A DNA stretch of 64,000 nucleotides, taken from positions 4,733,001-4,797,000 of the forward strand of contig NC_070563.1 of the NCBI RefSeq assembly GCF_026914185.1, in the 5' to 3' direction. Of this stretch, positions 43,927-54,489 are shown piece by piece. Numbering within the stretch: the stretch's first letter is position 1; each line of letters opens with the position of its first letter. This stretch comes from Puccinia triticina. Its lineage: Eukaryota; Basidiomycota; Pucciniomycetes; Pucciniales; Pucciniaceae. Made by a program: the position numbers and the translations under genes. The notes beneath the pieces are model-generated. The model saw only the letters and a program-made list of their open reading frames with translations, had not been told where the DNA came from and did not search any database.

Positions 43927-45767
43927 TCAAGAAGGAAACCGGCCGAGAAGGTCGTTCTGATCGTCGTCGCTCCACTCGTCGTCTTCATTAAACCTTCGAT
44001 ACTCGACGCATTCGAGCTGGACGCTACGATCGAGGGCGGTGTTTTTAGAGGGAGTGGGGGTGGGGTGGGGGGGCTGGGAGATGGGGCCGGAGGCGAGGGG
44101 GATGCGGAGTCTGAACCAGGCGCCGGAGCGGGTGATGGCGACGATCTGGGGCTCGATGGACGGGGGGTCGAGGCCGGGGGCGTGGGCGAGGATCCAGCTG
44201 ACCAGACTGACATCGTCCTCCACCGTCCTCGGCCCGCCCATCCCTTCTCTTTCCTCTCCCCCTCCTCCTGCCGCTTTCTGAGGCTCGCCCGATGGCCCCG
44301 TCGAGGGCCCAAATATGCCGGGAAGACCCGTCGTTCGCGGCGCTTTGCCGCCCGGGCCTGGCAGCCGGAAGAATGCGTCTGACCAGGTCGAGTGGAAGTA
44401 TTTCGGCAGATAGGGCTTCAGTAACGCCAACGGCCGCCCGGCTTTCCTGGGTAAGGTCGACCACCCTCTCAGTCAGTAAACATGAAGCATTCTAGAGGGA
44501 GGAGAATCGTCCGTTCTGTGTTGAGTGGTAGGTTGACCCACCCTGTATCCTCGCTGGGCTCTTTGGCTTTAGCCTTCTCGGCAAGGCTCCAGACATGGAT
44601 GGTGCCCTTGTCGCTGCTGGCGCATATGGCGAGCCCGTCGGGTCTGAAGCGCAAGCCCCACATGACAGCGCCGTCGGTACCGCGGCGGAGTTCGCGGACG
44701 AGGGCGGCGGATTTAGCGTTCCATATCCGGATGAGGGTTCCGGTGACCGAAGCGGTGGCGATAAGCTTGCCACAGGGGGTGATAGCGAGGCTGGCGAGCG
44801 GGGTGGTGTGGGCGACGAGGATGGCGGTGGAGGGGTATGGGGGCTGGCCGGCTGGGCTCCGGACGCCGGGCGGGACGGGCCGGTCGGGCTGGAAGCGCGG
44901 CAGATGCACCACCTGGACCTTGCCCGCTTGACGCCCGGGGAAGACCAGCAGACTGCTTTCGGGCGCCGAGCCGAGACACGCCAGGCCTTTCGGGTTCACG
45001 CACGTCTCCCATTCCCCCTCCTCCCACACACCCTCCCCATTCACTCCAAACAGCACCACCCGATCCTGTAAGACCACCACCAGCTTGTCTCGTCGGCCTG
45101 CCAAGCCGACCACGGGCGAGCTCAGCTCGATCGTGAACACCGCTTTGGATATCGAACAGTCGTAGACCACCACCTTGTTCGGCGAATATAACGGGCTCGG
45201 CGGGCCGCCGACGAGATAGAGTATGTTCGTCCGATGCAGCGGCATGACGATCCGTAACGAACCATTCGGAACAACTGCGACGGACAAGGCCAGACAAAAG
45301 AGTCATCAATCGACCACATCCCTCTGATCTTCTGAATTCACTCCAAAAGGAGCCCACGAACCGTGTTTGTGGATGACACTCAGCGGGAAGTTCCGATAGA
45401 TCGCCCATCCCTCGGCGGTCGCAGTCGCAAAACTCTCGTCCCAGCCGGTATGCTTGAGCAGCGGATGGTTCTGGTCTTCCTGGAGCTGATTGGGAGCGGG
45501 GTGATCGGCGGATGATGGATGTTCGGCAGCCGGCCGAGTGGGGTATCGACGGTACTCGGCGTCCTGCCACTGTTCCTCTTCTTCTTCTTCGAGGTCTGCT
45601 TGGTCTCGCTGAGGGGCCTTCCCCTTGAGATCTGGTTTCCTGTGCGGTCTGATGCGCTTTGAGGATGATGGGAGGACTGCTGGCCGGGTTGAGGGGGGCA
45701 CGCCCAGACAGACGTTGAGGATGGTCGAGTGGGGTGAGTCGGCGAGCGAGTATGTGGGCAGATTCAT
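43927..45767 (-). CDS. PROPPIN (Atg18/Hsv2/WIPI-type) WD-repeat protein, 552 aa
   Basis: PROPPINs are seven-bladed beta-propellers that bind PI3P and PI(3,5)P2 on autophagosomal and endosomal membranes. Exons are 45767-45362, 45274-44542 and 44446-43927; introns of 87 and 95 nt are GT-AG with phases 1 and 2 kept. A typical first blade (GWDESFATATAEGWAIY) spans the end of exon 1. Exon 2 has NILYLVGG and SPNKVVVYD (blade 2), ASVTGTLIRIWN (blade 5) and then LRRG at about 331-334, the phosphoinositide-binding FRRG site with Leu for Phe and both arginines kept, followed by SSDKGTIHVWSL. Exon 3 has PKYFHSTWSDAFFRL, a conserved late blade. The chosen ATG (MNLPTYSLADS) gives a 110-residue extension before the propeller. 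The frame stays open upstream to an ATG at 45980, but that region lacks family similarity. It is larger than typical members (about 350-450 aa) through insertions. Hsv2/WIPI3-4 subgroup is likely. Confidence 0.88.
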
Positions 45768-45978
45768 CCGGCGAGAAGTGGGCTGGTTGATGGCGTGCTT
45801 GTCCTGGCTGGCTGGCTGGCTGTGTCTCTTTCTCAGGGGTCTCCCCCGGGAGGGCACCCTCCCCCCGGAGCACTCCCCCGGGGCCCTCCCCACCTCCACC
45901 CCCAGCTGATCCCCCACCAGCCAGGATCTCTTCACAGCAAAACCACCCCAGCGACAACCACGCACACCCAAGCACACC
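45768..45978. promoter_or_regulatory. 211-bp divergent promoter region between PROPPIN and Ypt1
   Basis: The start codons of the two head-to-head genes are 211 bp apart, so 5' leaders and promoters must share this space. It is GC-rich with runs such as CTCCCCCGGG (twice, near 45840 and 45867). No TATA box is evident. If the upstream PROPPIN ATG (45980) were used, the two start codons would overlap on opposite strands within the tetranucleotide CATG. Confidence 0.65.
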
Positions 45979-47214
45979 ATGACTCCAGACTGTCAGTCTC
46001 CCTCCTTCCACCGAGCCCTGAGCCAGACTGACTCCAGCTGACCATCTCCTCCCGTCCGTTGCAGACGACTATCTGGTCAGTACCACCAAACGTAACTGAA
46101 CAGCCCGAAACCCCTATACTGACCCCCTCTCCATCTGCTCCTCTGGACCGACGCCGATATCCAGTTCAGTTGAGTGCACCCTTCCTCACAAACAGAGAGA
46201 CAAACGGATATCCTTGCTGACCTTGCGACGCTTATCGAACACAGAACTCCTGCTCATTGGCGACTCCGGAGTGGGCAAATCTTGTTTACTCCTGAGATTT
46301 GCGGGTCAGTCGCAGTCCACTCAACTCGCTTGTACCATTCTGACTACTGCTCATCTGTCTTCCTTTCTCGGCTTCCTCCAGATGACACCTACACCGACAG
46401 CTACATCTCCACCATCGGTATGATTCTCCCCATCTTACACAACATCCTCCTCATCATCGCTTTTCTATGACCTCTTCCCCCCCACACTCCTTGCTGATAT
46501 CATCATTACCAGGCGTGGACTTCAAAATCCGAACGATCGAGCTAGAAGGAAAGACGGTCAAGTTACAAATCGTAGGCGTTCCCCTAGTCGATGTGTCCGT
46601 AGCTGAATCATGCTGATGATGACGTGGGCGACAACAGTGGGATACGGCAGGCCAAGAACGATTCCGGACGATCACCTCGTCCTACTACCGCGGCGCACAC
46701 GGGATCATCGTCGTCTACGACGTCACCGACCAGGACACGTTCACCAACGTCAAGCAATGGCTCCACGAGATCGACCGGTATGCCTGCGAAGGCGTCAACA
46801 AACTCCTTGTCGGTAACAAGAGCGACTTGACTCAGAAGAAGGTGGTCGAGTATACGGTGGCCAAGGACTTTGCCGACCAGCTCACCATCGTCCGTCTCTC
46901 TTTCCCCGCTTCTCTCACCTATCCCGAGGAGGGATCCAGATACTAAAAAGAGATCATTATTATTCAACTTAGCCTTTCCTCGAGACCTCGGCCAAGAGTG
47001 CAACAAATGTCGAACAGGCCTTCTTGACGATGGCCAAACAGATCAAGGACCGGTAAGCCAATCCATTTGTGATCAGTTGTCTGGATATACAAGGCTGATT
47101 CTGGTCCCCATCAGTACCGGCTCGACCACCGTCAACACCGGCTCAAACAAGGCCACTCTCAAAGTGGGCGCCGGGCAGAACGTCCAGCAACAACAGTCCA
47201 GCGGCTGCTGTTAA
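45979..47214 (+). CDS. ypt1: Rab GTPase Ypt1/Rab1, 204 aa
   Basis: Ypt1/Rab1 switches between GDP and GTP forms to drive ER-to-Golgi traffic and early autophagosome formation, anchored by C-terminal geranylgeranyl groups. Exons: 45979-45991, 46065-46075 plus a 4-nt exon 46165-46168 (or 46065-46079 alone), 46245-46304, 46382-46417, 46513-46571, 46638-46889, 46973-47052, 47115-47214; total 205 codons with stop. Motifs: GDSGVGKS (15-22), switch I with T40 ([12 protein letters not shown]), WDTAGQE (62-68), NKSD (about 121-124), ETSAK (about 150-154), terminal CC. The Rab family stretch IGVDFKI and the [13 protein letters not shown] region match Ypt1 rather than Sec4/Rab8. Start MTPDYDYL fits MNPEYDYL of other Ypt1 proteins. 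Unusually many short exons; the Phe9-Lys10 junction raises the micro-exon question treated in the findings. Confidence 0.96.
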
Positions 47215-47947
47215 ACCCCTCACCCTCTCTTATCTACCTTGTTTTTTTTTTGATATGTCCTCACCGTCTTAGGCTCACTCGCGTCTCGTACGATTCCTTC
47301 CTCCAATCCTCGCCCGCCCATTCGTCGTCGTCGTCTCGTGTCCTGAAGAGAATGTATCATCACCCTCCTCTCCTCTCCCCTCACCCATTCCCGTTTCCTA
47401 CTCTTCTTATTTTGTTTGGTTGTTCCGGTATACTACTTGATCATCTTTTCTTCTTCTTCTTACTTACCAATAAAAAGATATATTCACGTCTGGTTCCCCT
47501 TGTCTTTCCTGTGCATTCCCTGCTGAATCACGCCCTTCTCCTTTCTTTCTTCATTCCCTTTTTGTTATAGTACAAATGAAAACAAATTCACAAAACATAG
47601 CCCAATGGGATGCATCACAAATCACAGCATGGGTAGGAACTCAATAGTTTGTGTCAGTTTTGATAGTTCTAAACTCTTTGTTTCTTGTGAAAGTACATAC
47701 ACAAACATAAGTTTAAATATGTGGTCCCCAAAATTTGGAAGGATTGGATGGAGCCAGCAAGGTCATGGGCCGGAGGATGCAGGACATTTTGTCTTCCTTG
47801 TCTCCAGTCTGGGACATCACTTCTATGCTAGCCTGTGCCTGGGCCCTGCAAGATCAAATCTTTATCACAAGCCCTCGAGTTTTCATAACATTTGTATTGG
47901 CTAGAAGAGTCAAAGATCACATGTCTTAAGTTCTGAGATGCTGGGAG
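47215..47947. other. 3' flank of Ypt1, nothing else recognised
   Basis: Pyrimidine-rich 3' untranslated region (to about 47570), then unassigned AT-rich sequence. Confidence 0.45.
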
Positions 47948-48256
47948 AAATGGTGCAACAAATACTATACATGTATTTGTATATGGCATGTATTGTATTG
48001 TTTTGTGTAGCATATACATTGTATTTGTATTGTATTTTTTATCCAATACAATACAATGTATTTTTTGCATAATGTATTGCCCTCCCCAAATGTAATATTT
48101 TGTGGATTGGCACAGTCAATACATTTTTTTGGAAATGTATTGTATTGTATTGGCTGACCAATGTAATACAAATACACCAAGACATTTTGTATTCAAAAAT
48201 AAATACAATACAATGTATATGCCTATACAATACATGTATTGCATTTGTTGCACCGT
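47948..48256. mobile_element. 309-bp AT-rich foldback element, TSD TGCTGGGAG
   Basis: GGTGCAACAAAT near the left end is inverted at the right (ATTTGTTGCACC), and the interior is built of TGTATTGTATT and its complement, giving several nested stems. An exact 9-bp repeat TGCTGGGAG lies at 47939-47947 and 48257-48265, consistent with a MULE-type insertion. The terminal few bases are not perfectly symmetric. Confidence 0.75.
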
Positions 48257-48985
48257 TGCTGGGAGGAGGGAGGTAGATCTAGAGGAAGAATATACAGGGC
48301 ACAGTGTGGAAATTGCTTTGGGATGGGTTGGCAGTCCTTGAGGGGGGATAAGAGTATGATATTACAGCTAAGTAGTTCTACTGTCACAGGTGGTTTGGAA
48401 GACCTGCCCCTCTATTATACTACACTGAATTCTGAAAACAAATCCGGTTGTTGTTGTGGTGTGACTTTATGATGGAGAAAAGTTGTATGTAGGGTACTGC
48501 CATGTTTTTTTGCTAAAAACAGGCACCCAGCAGCGCCAGGCGGGTACCAGTGGTACCCGCTTTGTTTTTTCATTGATTTTTCTTTTTTATTGGCTGCCAG
48601 GGGTCCAATGGGTCCTCAGAGCTGCAACCTGTCCGGCATTCTGCAGACATGACACTCCAAAAAGTGGTCAAACTTGCCTGTACAAGCAGTTGACAGGCAG
48701 GACCATACGCTTGGACAGGCAAGGCCAACCTCTTTTTTACCAGCCATGTCCAAGAACTGCTTGGAAAAGCCGGTCCTTGGAACTGCTGGTCCAAGCAGAT
48801 AATCTTGCAGTGCCGCCAGACATTGAGAGGAGTATTTACACAGCTCCCTCAATGGCCTGTAGCTGTGGCAGCCAGCCAAGCTGCTCTCAATGGTCAAATG
48901 ACCTGCCATTGAGGGACTGTGTACATGTTTCTGGCCGGCTAAAGGTGGCCCCGGTCCCTCTGCAGGCTCAGGCGGTACTTGGAGG
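48257..48985. other. Intergenic with a partial palindromic unit
   Basis: GCGGGTACCAGTGGTACCCGC at about 48540 and CATTGAGAGGAGTATTTACACAGCTCCCTCAATGG at about 48822 resemble the cores of the array-bearing MITEs, but no termini can be paired. No gene. Confidence 0.45.
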
Positions 48986-49372
48986 TGTTAGGACCCTGGA
49001 GAGCCCCTACCAAGCCATCTCATGTAGCACGTATCTGGGGGACATTTTTTTGCAAAACACTCCTCATGTAAATCGCTGGATATATATCCAAATTGATTTA
49101 TTTTTCCAGGATGGTCCTAATGTAATTGGTATATTTTGGGGTTTGCCTGGAAAGAAAAACCAACTCTTTAGGTCTTGGGTTCCATTCCCAACCAAAAAAG
49201 CCTTTTTTCTGTGCAATTGTGCCCTGCTGGGCCTTTCTCCCAAAACAATCCTCCTTATGTACTATGTATCTAAACTGGTTCCAATTGGGAAAAACCCAAT
49301 TTCCCCACATATCCAAAACCTGGAAGTAGCAGAATTTACATGGGGCGGCTTCTTAGGGGTTTTCCGGGGTCC
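48986..49372. mobile_element. Diverged member of the CCTGGAAACCCCCTA-ended family
   Basis: The left TTAGGACCCTGGAGAGCCCC and the inverse of the right end (CAGGACCCCGGAAAACCCCT) match each other and the termini at 20872 and 27925. No clear duplication. Short open frames inside are not conserved. Confidence 0.5.
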
Positions 49373-50336
49373 TGGGGTGTTACCAGGTGTCAGGATAGTG
49401 TAGGAATATCCTTGTAGTGTGTTATGCTTATACTATATACACCCACAAAATAGCCCATACAAGGGTTGACAATTGGGCTGGCCCAAACCAGCCCACTTGG
49501 TTTTTGTTTGGCCCAACAAGGGTCCAAACAGGATTGGATGGGCCAAGATCTGTGGGAATGTTGGAATGGCCCAACTCAAAGCGGGTTGGGTTGGGCAGGG
49601 TTACTGATTTCAGTGGGTCGGACTTGGGTTGGACTCGGGTAAGACCCACAAACAAGCACTTGTGACAGTGTGTGAGCCCAGCAAAGATCCAAGATTCCGA
49701 CTTCAACACTGGCCACACTGAAATTCAATGGGTGCCCAAAGGCTGCCCAAAACCTGGCATCCAAACTCAGGTGCCCATTGGGCAAGCCCATTTAGCTGTG
49801 GGACACCAGCACTTTTTCTATCTTTGTAGTTCTAGCAGGCAAATCCGGCCACTAACACTAGCGCCGCCTTTGCTTAGCTTAAAAAAGATAACACTACGCT
49901 ACGCCAGCACTAATGTTAGCGTAGCTGGCCCACCATTGGTGGGTGGGGCAAAATTCTGGGCAATAAGATAGCGGCGAGCCCTGGTTTACAAAATTTGACT
50001 ATTTTGTGGTTCCAGGTTGGATATTGCTGCTAGCCGGTACCAGTTGCCCTACAATAACTAGGTTTCAGCCTGCTGCTGCGGCTCTGTCTGTGGAGTGCAG
50101 TTTCTCCTGATGGCTGCCTGCCGCACTTTAGCCCAGTGTGCCTGCCGCCTCCACCATTAGCCCGACTTGTACTAGCCCCACCTCCCACTGCGCTACTGGT
50201 AAGCAAGCAAGAAAAAATCCCAGCAAGGAAGTGTTCCCAGAAGAAGTATGAGGACAAGAGAAAAAAGCTCAAAAGCAAACTTTCAAGAGGCTTGGTCACT
50301 CTACTCCAACCTAAGACAAGCTCAAGCTAATTGCTA
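49373..50336. other. Intergenic, low complexity
   Basis: GGGCCAAC-type low-complexity sequence at 49450-49790; at 49860-49935 an inverted repeat with CTACGCTACGCC / GCGTAGC. No gene supported. Confidence 0.4.
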
Positions 50337-50362
50337 GGAGTGTGCCAAAGCACACTCTGTCT
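50337..50362. repeat. Single copy of the 28-bp hairpin unit
   Basis: GGAGTGTGCCAAAGCACACT here is identical to the repeat unit of the array at 53366-54163, 3 kb away. Confidence 0.8.
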
Positions 50363-50414
50363 CAGCGCCGGTCTCTTGTGTGACACAGTGCTGATGGTTT
50401 TTTGAGGTACACAC

Positions 50415-51059
50415 TGTAGCGGCTTAAGTAGCCGCCAGCGGTTTCAAGGGTTGCACTAAAGCTATACAGCCAGTGGAAGGAAATATAACTCAACACCTGG
50501 AGGCGGTGGGACTAGGTAAGGGGACACAGCAATAATTCAGCCAAGTACCATTGCTTATAAGGGATGAGCCAGTTATCTTCTAGGTTGCAGGTGTTATAAA
50601 ACACACCTGTACCTAGGATGAATACACAAAGAGAGGAAAGCTGTAAAAATAAAGGGGTTATTTGATTATTGTAAAACCCCACTTACTAGGTTTTTAGTAA
50701 GGTGCATGGGTTTGTTGTGAAGCCCCGCGCTCCTCTTGGGTTTCACAAGGTTACACTAGACTTTCATTTGATTATATAAGCTCTCATCTATATAGTCCAC
50801 ACTTCCCCACTCCCCACCTAGCTCAGTAGAGACCCCGGACTGATCCCTCTCTCACTGAGCTAGGTAGGCTTTTCATTTCCTTTTCTCCTCCTTCCTCTAT
50901 GATTCATCTTGTATGTACAGAGAGACCCCGGACTGATCCCTCTCTCACTGAGCTAGCTCTATGAAATAAAGCCCCCCAAGATTGTTTCTAGAACCGCTCC
51001 AAGGCCTCACTGCCTTGTCCCTCCACCTCCAAACAGTGAAGGGTCTCCCAACCCTTACA
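50415..51059. mobile_element. Probable solo LTR, about 645 bp
   Basis: It starts TGTAGCGGCTTAAG and ends CCAACCCTTACA (TGTA...TACA). Its last 100 bp resemble the sequence ending in CTCTTACA at 58319 that precedes the second gag relic (shared 'tctagaaaccgct...aggcc...cagtgaagrg'). Inside, 'agagaccccggactgatccctctctcactgagctag' occurs twice. No 5-bp duplication was seen, so the limits are tentative. Confidence 0.45.
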
Positions 51060-51372
51060 TTTGTATGGTAATAATCTGGGGGGAAAGACCCCCCCTTTCA
51101 TATTACAGGGACCTGATCTTCCTTTGATTCAAGGCCTCAGAGGGATCCTTAACTCCAAGGAAGTGAAGAGTTCCACAGAATTCAGAGTAGGGATTTACAT
51201 AATTAATTATGTAATATCTCTATTTGGACATAGTTTGTTCTTAATAAGTATAAATACATAGAGAGATAAGATTATCTCTCTCAGTAAGGATAATATGTAA
51301 TAAATTTGAAATACAGTTAGTTACATACTCAAAAGAGTGTGAAAGATTGTGGTTTAATCCATAATAATTGTA

Positions 51373-53077
51373 GGGAGTTGAAAAATTGACTCTCAGAAAT
51401 TAAATTATTGACTCCCAAATGGCATTTACGTTGCACGGACCGGGTCAAGACGTCCACCCCCGGTCCGCGGGACCAAAATTTGACCCGCGCTGATTTTGGG
51501 AGTTGGAAAATTAATTCCTCCCTCTAGAATGGGAGTCAAAAATTTAATTTTACAAAAATTCCACAAATATACAAATAAATTCATATCTCCTCAGTGGGGC
51601 ACCCAAAACCCCCAAAGATTTTACAGTGGGCAAAATACCCTCTTGAAAGCATATGATGAGCTTCATGGCATTAGCACACCCCATAATAGGCATGTGCGGT
51701 TGGGGGTCAAATTTGGCTGATTTCCTACTAAGGAAATCCACCAAAGCCTTAGATACAGTGCCCCAAAGTGCACCAAACTTTTACAGTGGGAAGAATAACC
51801 TCTTAACAGCATATGATGAGCTTCATGGCATTAACACACCCCATAATAGGCATGTGCGGTTGGGGGTCAAATTTGGCTAATTTCCTACTAAGGAAATCCA
51901 CCAACGCCTTAGCTACAGTGCCCCAAAGTGCACCAAACTTTTCCAGTGGGAAGAATATCCTCTTGAAGGCATATGATGAGCTTCAAGGAAAAAATAACAT
52001 GAGAGATTTTCCATTTGAAAACATAACTTGCGAAACCGTTTGAGGAAAACATCACATGGAAAATTATGGTCATTGTGACGGAGGGACTAACAACTGAGGT
52101 GTAGGCACTATTGAATGTTTCAAAGGTACTAAAAGCTGTGGCAAATTTGGCCGACACACTATTAGCAGTAGCGGTCGCACTATTATCTGTGGCGGCGGAG
52201 GGATTCTTAACTGTGGCGGGGGACTATAACTGTGGCGGGGGACTATAACTGTGGCAGGGGACTATAACTGTGGCGGGGGGACTAATAACTGAGGTTTAGG
52301 CACTATTAAATGAGTCAAATGGAATAAACCCTGTGGCAAATTTGTTGGAAACACTATTAACTGTGGCGGTTGCACTATTATCTGTAGCAGAGGGACTATT
52401 GCCTGCGGCGGGGCCAAAAGCCCCAGCTGCCTCTAATTTATTTCATGTGCTTGAGTTACTGCCTTTATACTAAAAGTTTGGGTGGAGAGTAATAAAATTG
52501 ATGAGCTAAAATTTTGGTGCACTTTGGGGCACTGTAGCTAAGGTTTTGGTGGATTTCCTTAGTAGGAAAATTGGCCAAATTTGACCCCCAACCTCACATG
52601 CCTATGATGGATTTTTATAATGCCTTGAAGCTCATCATATGCTTTTAAGAGGGTATTCTGCTCACTGTAAAATTTTTTTGCACTTTGGGGCACTGTATCT
52701 AAGGCTTTGGTGGATTTCCTTAGTAGGAAATCAGCCAAATTTGACCCCAACCGCACATGCCTATTATGGGGTGTGCTAATGCCATGAAGCTCATCATATG
52801 CTTTTAAGAGGGTATTTTGCCCACTGTAAAATCTTTGGGGGTTTTGGGTGCCCCACTGAGGAGATATGAATTTATTTGTATATTTGTGGAATTTTTGTAA
52901 AATTAAATTTTTGACTCCCATTCTAGAGGGAGGAATTAATTTTCCAACTCCCAAAATCAGCGCGGGTCAACTTTTGGTCCCGCGGAACGGGGGTGGACGT
53001 TGTGACCAGGTCCGTGTGACGTAAATGCCATTTGGGAGTTGATAATTTACTTTCTGGGAGTCAAGTTTTCAATTCCC
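51373..53077. mobile_element. 1,705-bp element with arms of over 500 bp, TSD TAATTGTA
   Basis: The left end GGGAGTTGAAAAATTGACTC and right end inverse GGGAATTGAAAACTTGACTC begin inverted arms that run to about 51990 and from about 52510. An exact 8-bp repeat TAATTGTA lies at 51365-51372 and 53078-53085. Within the left arm a segment of about 160 bp (CAGTGGGAAGAATA ... CCCCAAAGTGCACC) is repeated in tandem two and a half times, with one and a half copies in the right arm. The centre (52060-52480) has short GTGGCGGGGGACTATAACT repeats. No transposase. 8-bp duplication fits hAT or KDZ/Zisupton-like enzymes. Confidence 0.85.
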
Positions 53078-53187
53078 TAATTGTATATTGGAGTGAAAGG
53101 TACAAGATTGATGTAATGACAGGGAATTGAACTCATTACATCTCATACATGAGTCAATTATTGATGAAGTATTTGACCATTAGGTTA

Positions 53188-53299
53188 CACAGCGGGCAAT
53201 CGGATGTCAAACGCAGCCCGCAGCAACACCCGAGCCAAGGGGACCCCCTTTACTCGGGTGTTGCTGTGGGCTGCGTGCAACATCCAATTTCCCGCTGTG
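53188..53299. mobile_element. 112-bp foldback MITE, TSD TTA
   Basis: CACAGCGGGCAATCGGATGT and its inverse ACATCCAATTTCCCGCTGTG form the outer stem, and CGCAGCCCGCAGCAACACCC the inner stem. TTA flanks (53185-53187, 53300-53302). PIF/Harbinger-like by duplication, but almost all of it is hairpin. Confidence 0.85.
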
Positions 53300-53365
53300 T
53301 TATTTGACATGTAATTTCTAGTTGTAGACACATGGAATAGTGTCTCAGTGTCTGACACTCCGTTA

Positions 53366-54163
53366 TGAGGAGTGTGCCAAAGCACACTCTGTAATAGGAG
53401 TGTGCCAAAGCACACCCCGTAATAGGAGTGTGCCAAAGCACACCCCGTAATAGGAGTGTGCCAAATCACACCCCGTAATAGGAGTGTGCCAAAGCACACT
53501 CTGTAATAGGAGTGTGCCAAAGCACACTCTGTAATAGGAGTGTGCCAAAGCACACTCTGTTATAGGAGTGTGCCAAAGCACACTCCGTTATAGGAGTGTG
53601 CCAAAGCACACTCCGTAATAGGAGTGTGCCAAAGCACACTCTGTAATTGGAGTGTGCCAAAGCACACTCTGTAATTGGAGTGTGCCAAAGCACACTCTGT
53701 AATAGGAGTGTGCCAAAGCACACTCTGTAATAGGAGTGTGCCAAAGCACACTCTGTAATAGGAGTGTGCCAAAGCACACCCCGTAATAGGAGTGTGCCAA
53801 AGCACACTCTGTAATAGGAGTGTGCCAAAGCACACTCTGTAATAGGAGTGTGCCAAAGCACACTCTGTAATAGGAGTGTGCCAAAGCACACTCTGTAATA
53901 GGAGTGTGCCATCTGTAATAGGAGTGTGCCATCCGTAATAGGAGTGTGCCAAAGCACACTCCGTAATAGGAGTGTGCCAAAGCACACTCCGTTGTAGGAG
54001 TGTGCCAAAGCACACTCCGTAATAGGAGTGTGCCAAAGCACACTCCGTAATAGGAGTGTGCCAAAGCACACTCCGTTGTAGGAGTGTGCCAAAGCACACT
54101 CCGTAATAGGAGTGTGCCAAAGCACACTCCGTAATAGGAGTGTGCCAAAGCACACTCTGTAAT
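53366..54163. repeat. Array of about 29 hairpin units of 28 bp
   Basis: The unit is GGAGTGTGCCAAAGCACACTCTGTAATA. Each contains the stem GTGTGC-CAAA-GCACAC. Variants are CTCTG, CTCCG and CCCCG after the stem, and AATAG, TATAG, TTGTAG or AATTG linkers. Two consecutive units near 53905-53950 lack the second stem arm. Because 28 is not divisible by three and the unit has no stop on the minus strand, all three minus frames stay open for 190-230 codons; these are not genes. Confidence 0.95.
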
Positions 54164-54489
54164 GGAATAGTCCGTTGGTTGATGAATGATCTGTTAGGCC
54201 AGGTAGCTGATGAGGAAGGCAAGACCATCACAGAAATCTTGATTTAATTGATTTCTTTTCCCTTTTTTTGTTCATTCTCTGACCTTTGATTCACCCTCCC
54301 TGGGATTAACTCTAGTTTCCTACCTGGAGATCTCTCACTAGACAATTTGAGACTTGCTCAATCCCAACACACCAATCCTGAGCCTTCATGAGAGCAACTC
54401 ATTGGTTTCTGTACCCAGCCTTTTGACTCAAACACCAATCAGAAGTGATCAAAGTCATTTCTTTGGGTGATTTGAACCGGACGGTGCAT
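54164..54489. other. Flank between hairpin array and kinesin relic
   Basis: No feature recognised. Confidence 0.4.

Noticed and set aside
45362..45980. PROPPIN start at 45980
   Set aside because: The added 71 residues look like translated promoter (Gly/Arg/Val-rich) and would overlap the Ypt1 start; the ATG at 45767 is preferred, though transcript data are needed.
44045..46011. Long Pro/Ser/Arg-rich frames overlapping the PROPPIN gene on both strands
   Set aside because: Shadow frames of GC-rich coding sequence; the family motifs are found only in the frame and exons listed.
53366..54163. Resemblance to a CRISPR array
   Set aside because: There are no variable spacers; the whole 28-bp unit repeats, and the host is a eukaryote.
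53466..54231. Long minus-strand open frames of 186-229 codons over the hairpin array
   Set aside because: They are repeats of a 28-codon pattern produced by a 28-bp unit with no stop in any minus frame; no protein-like composition or start context.
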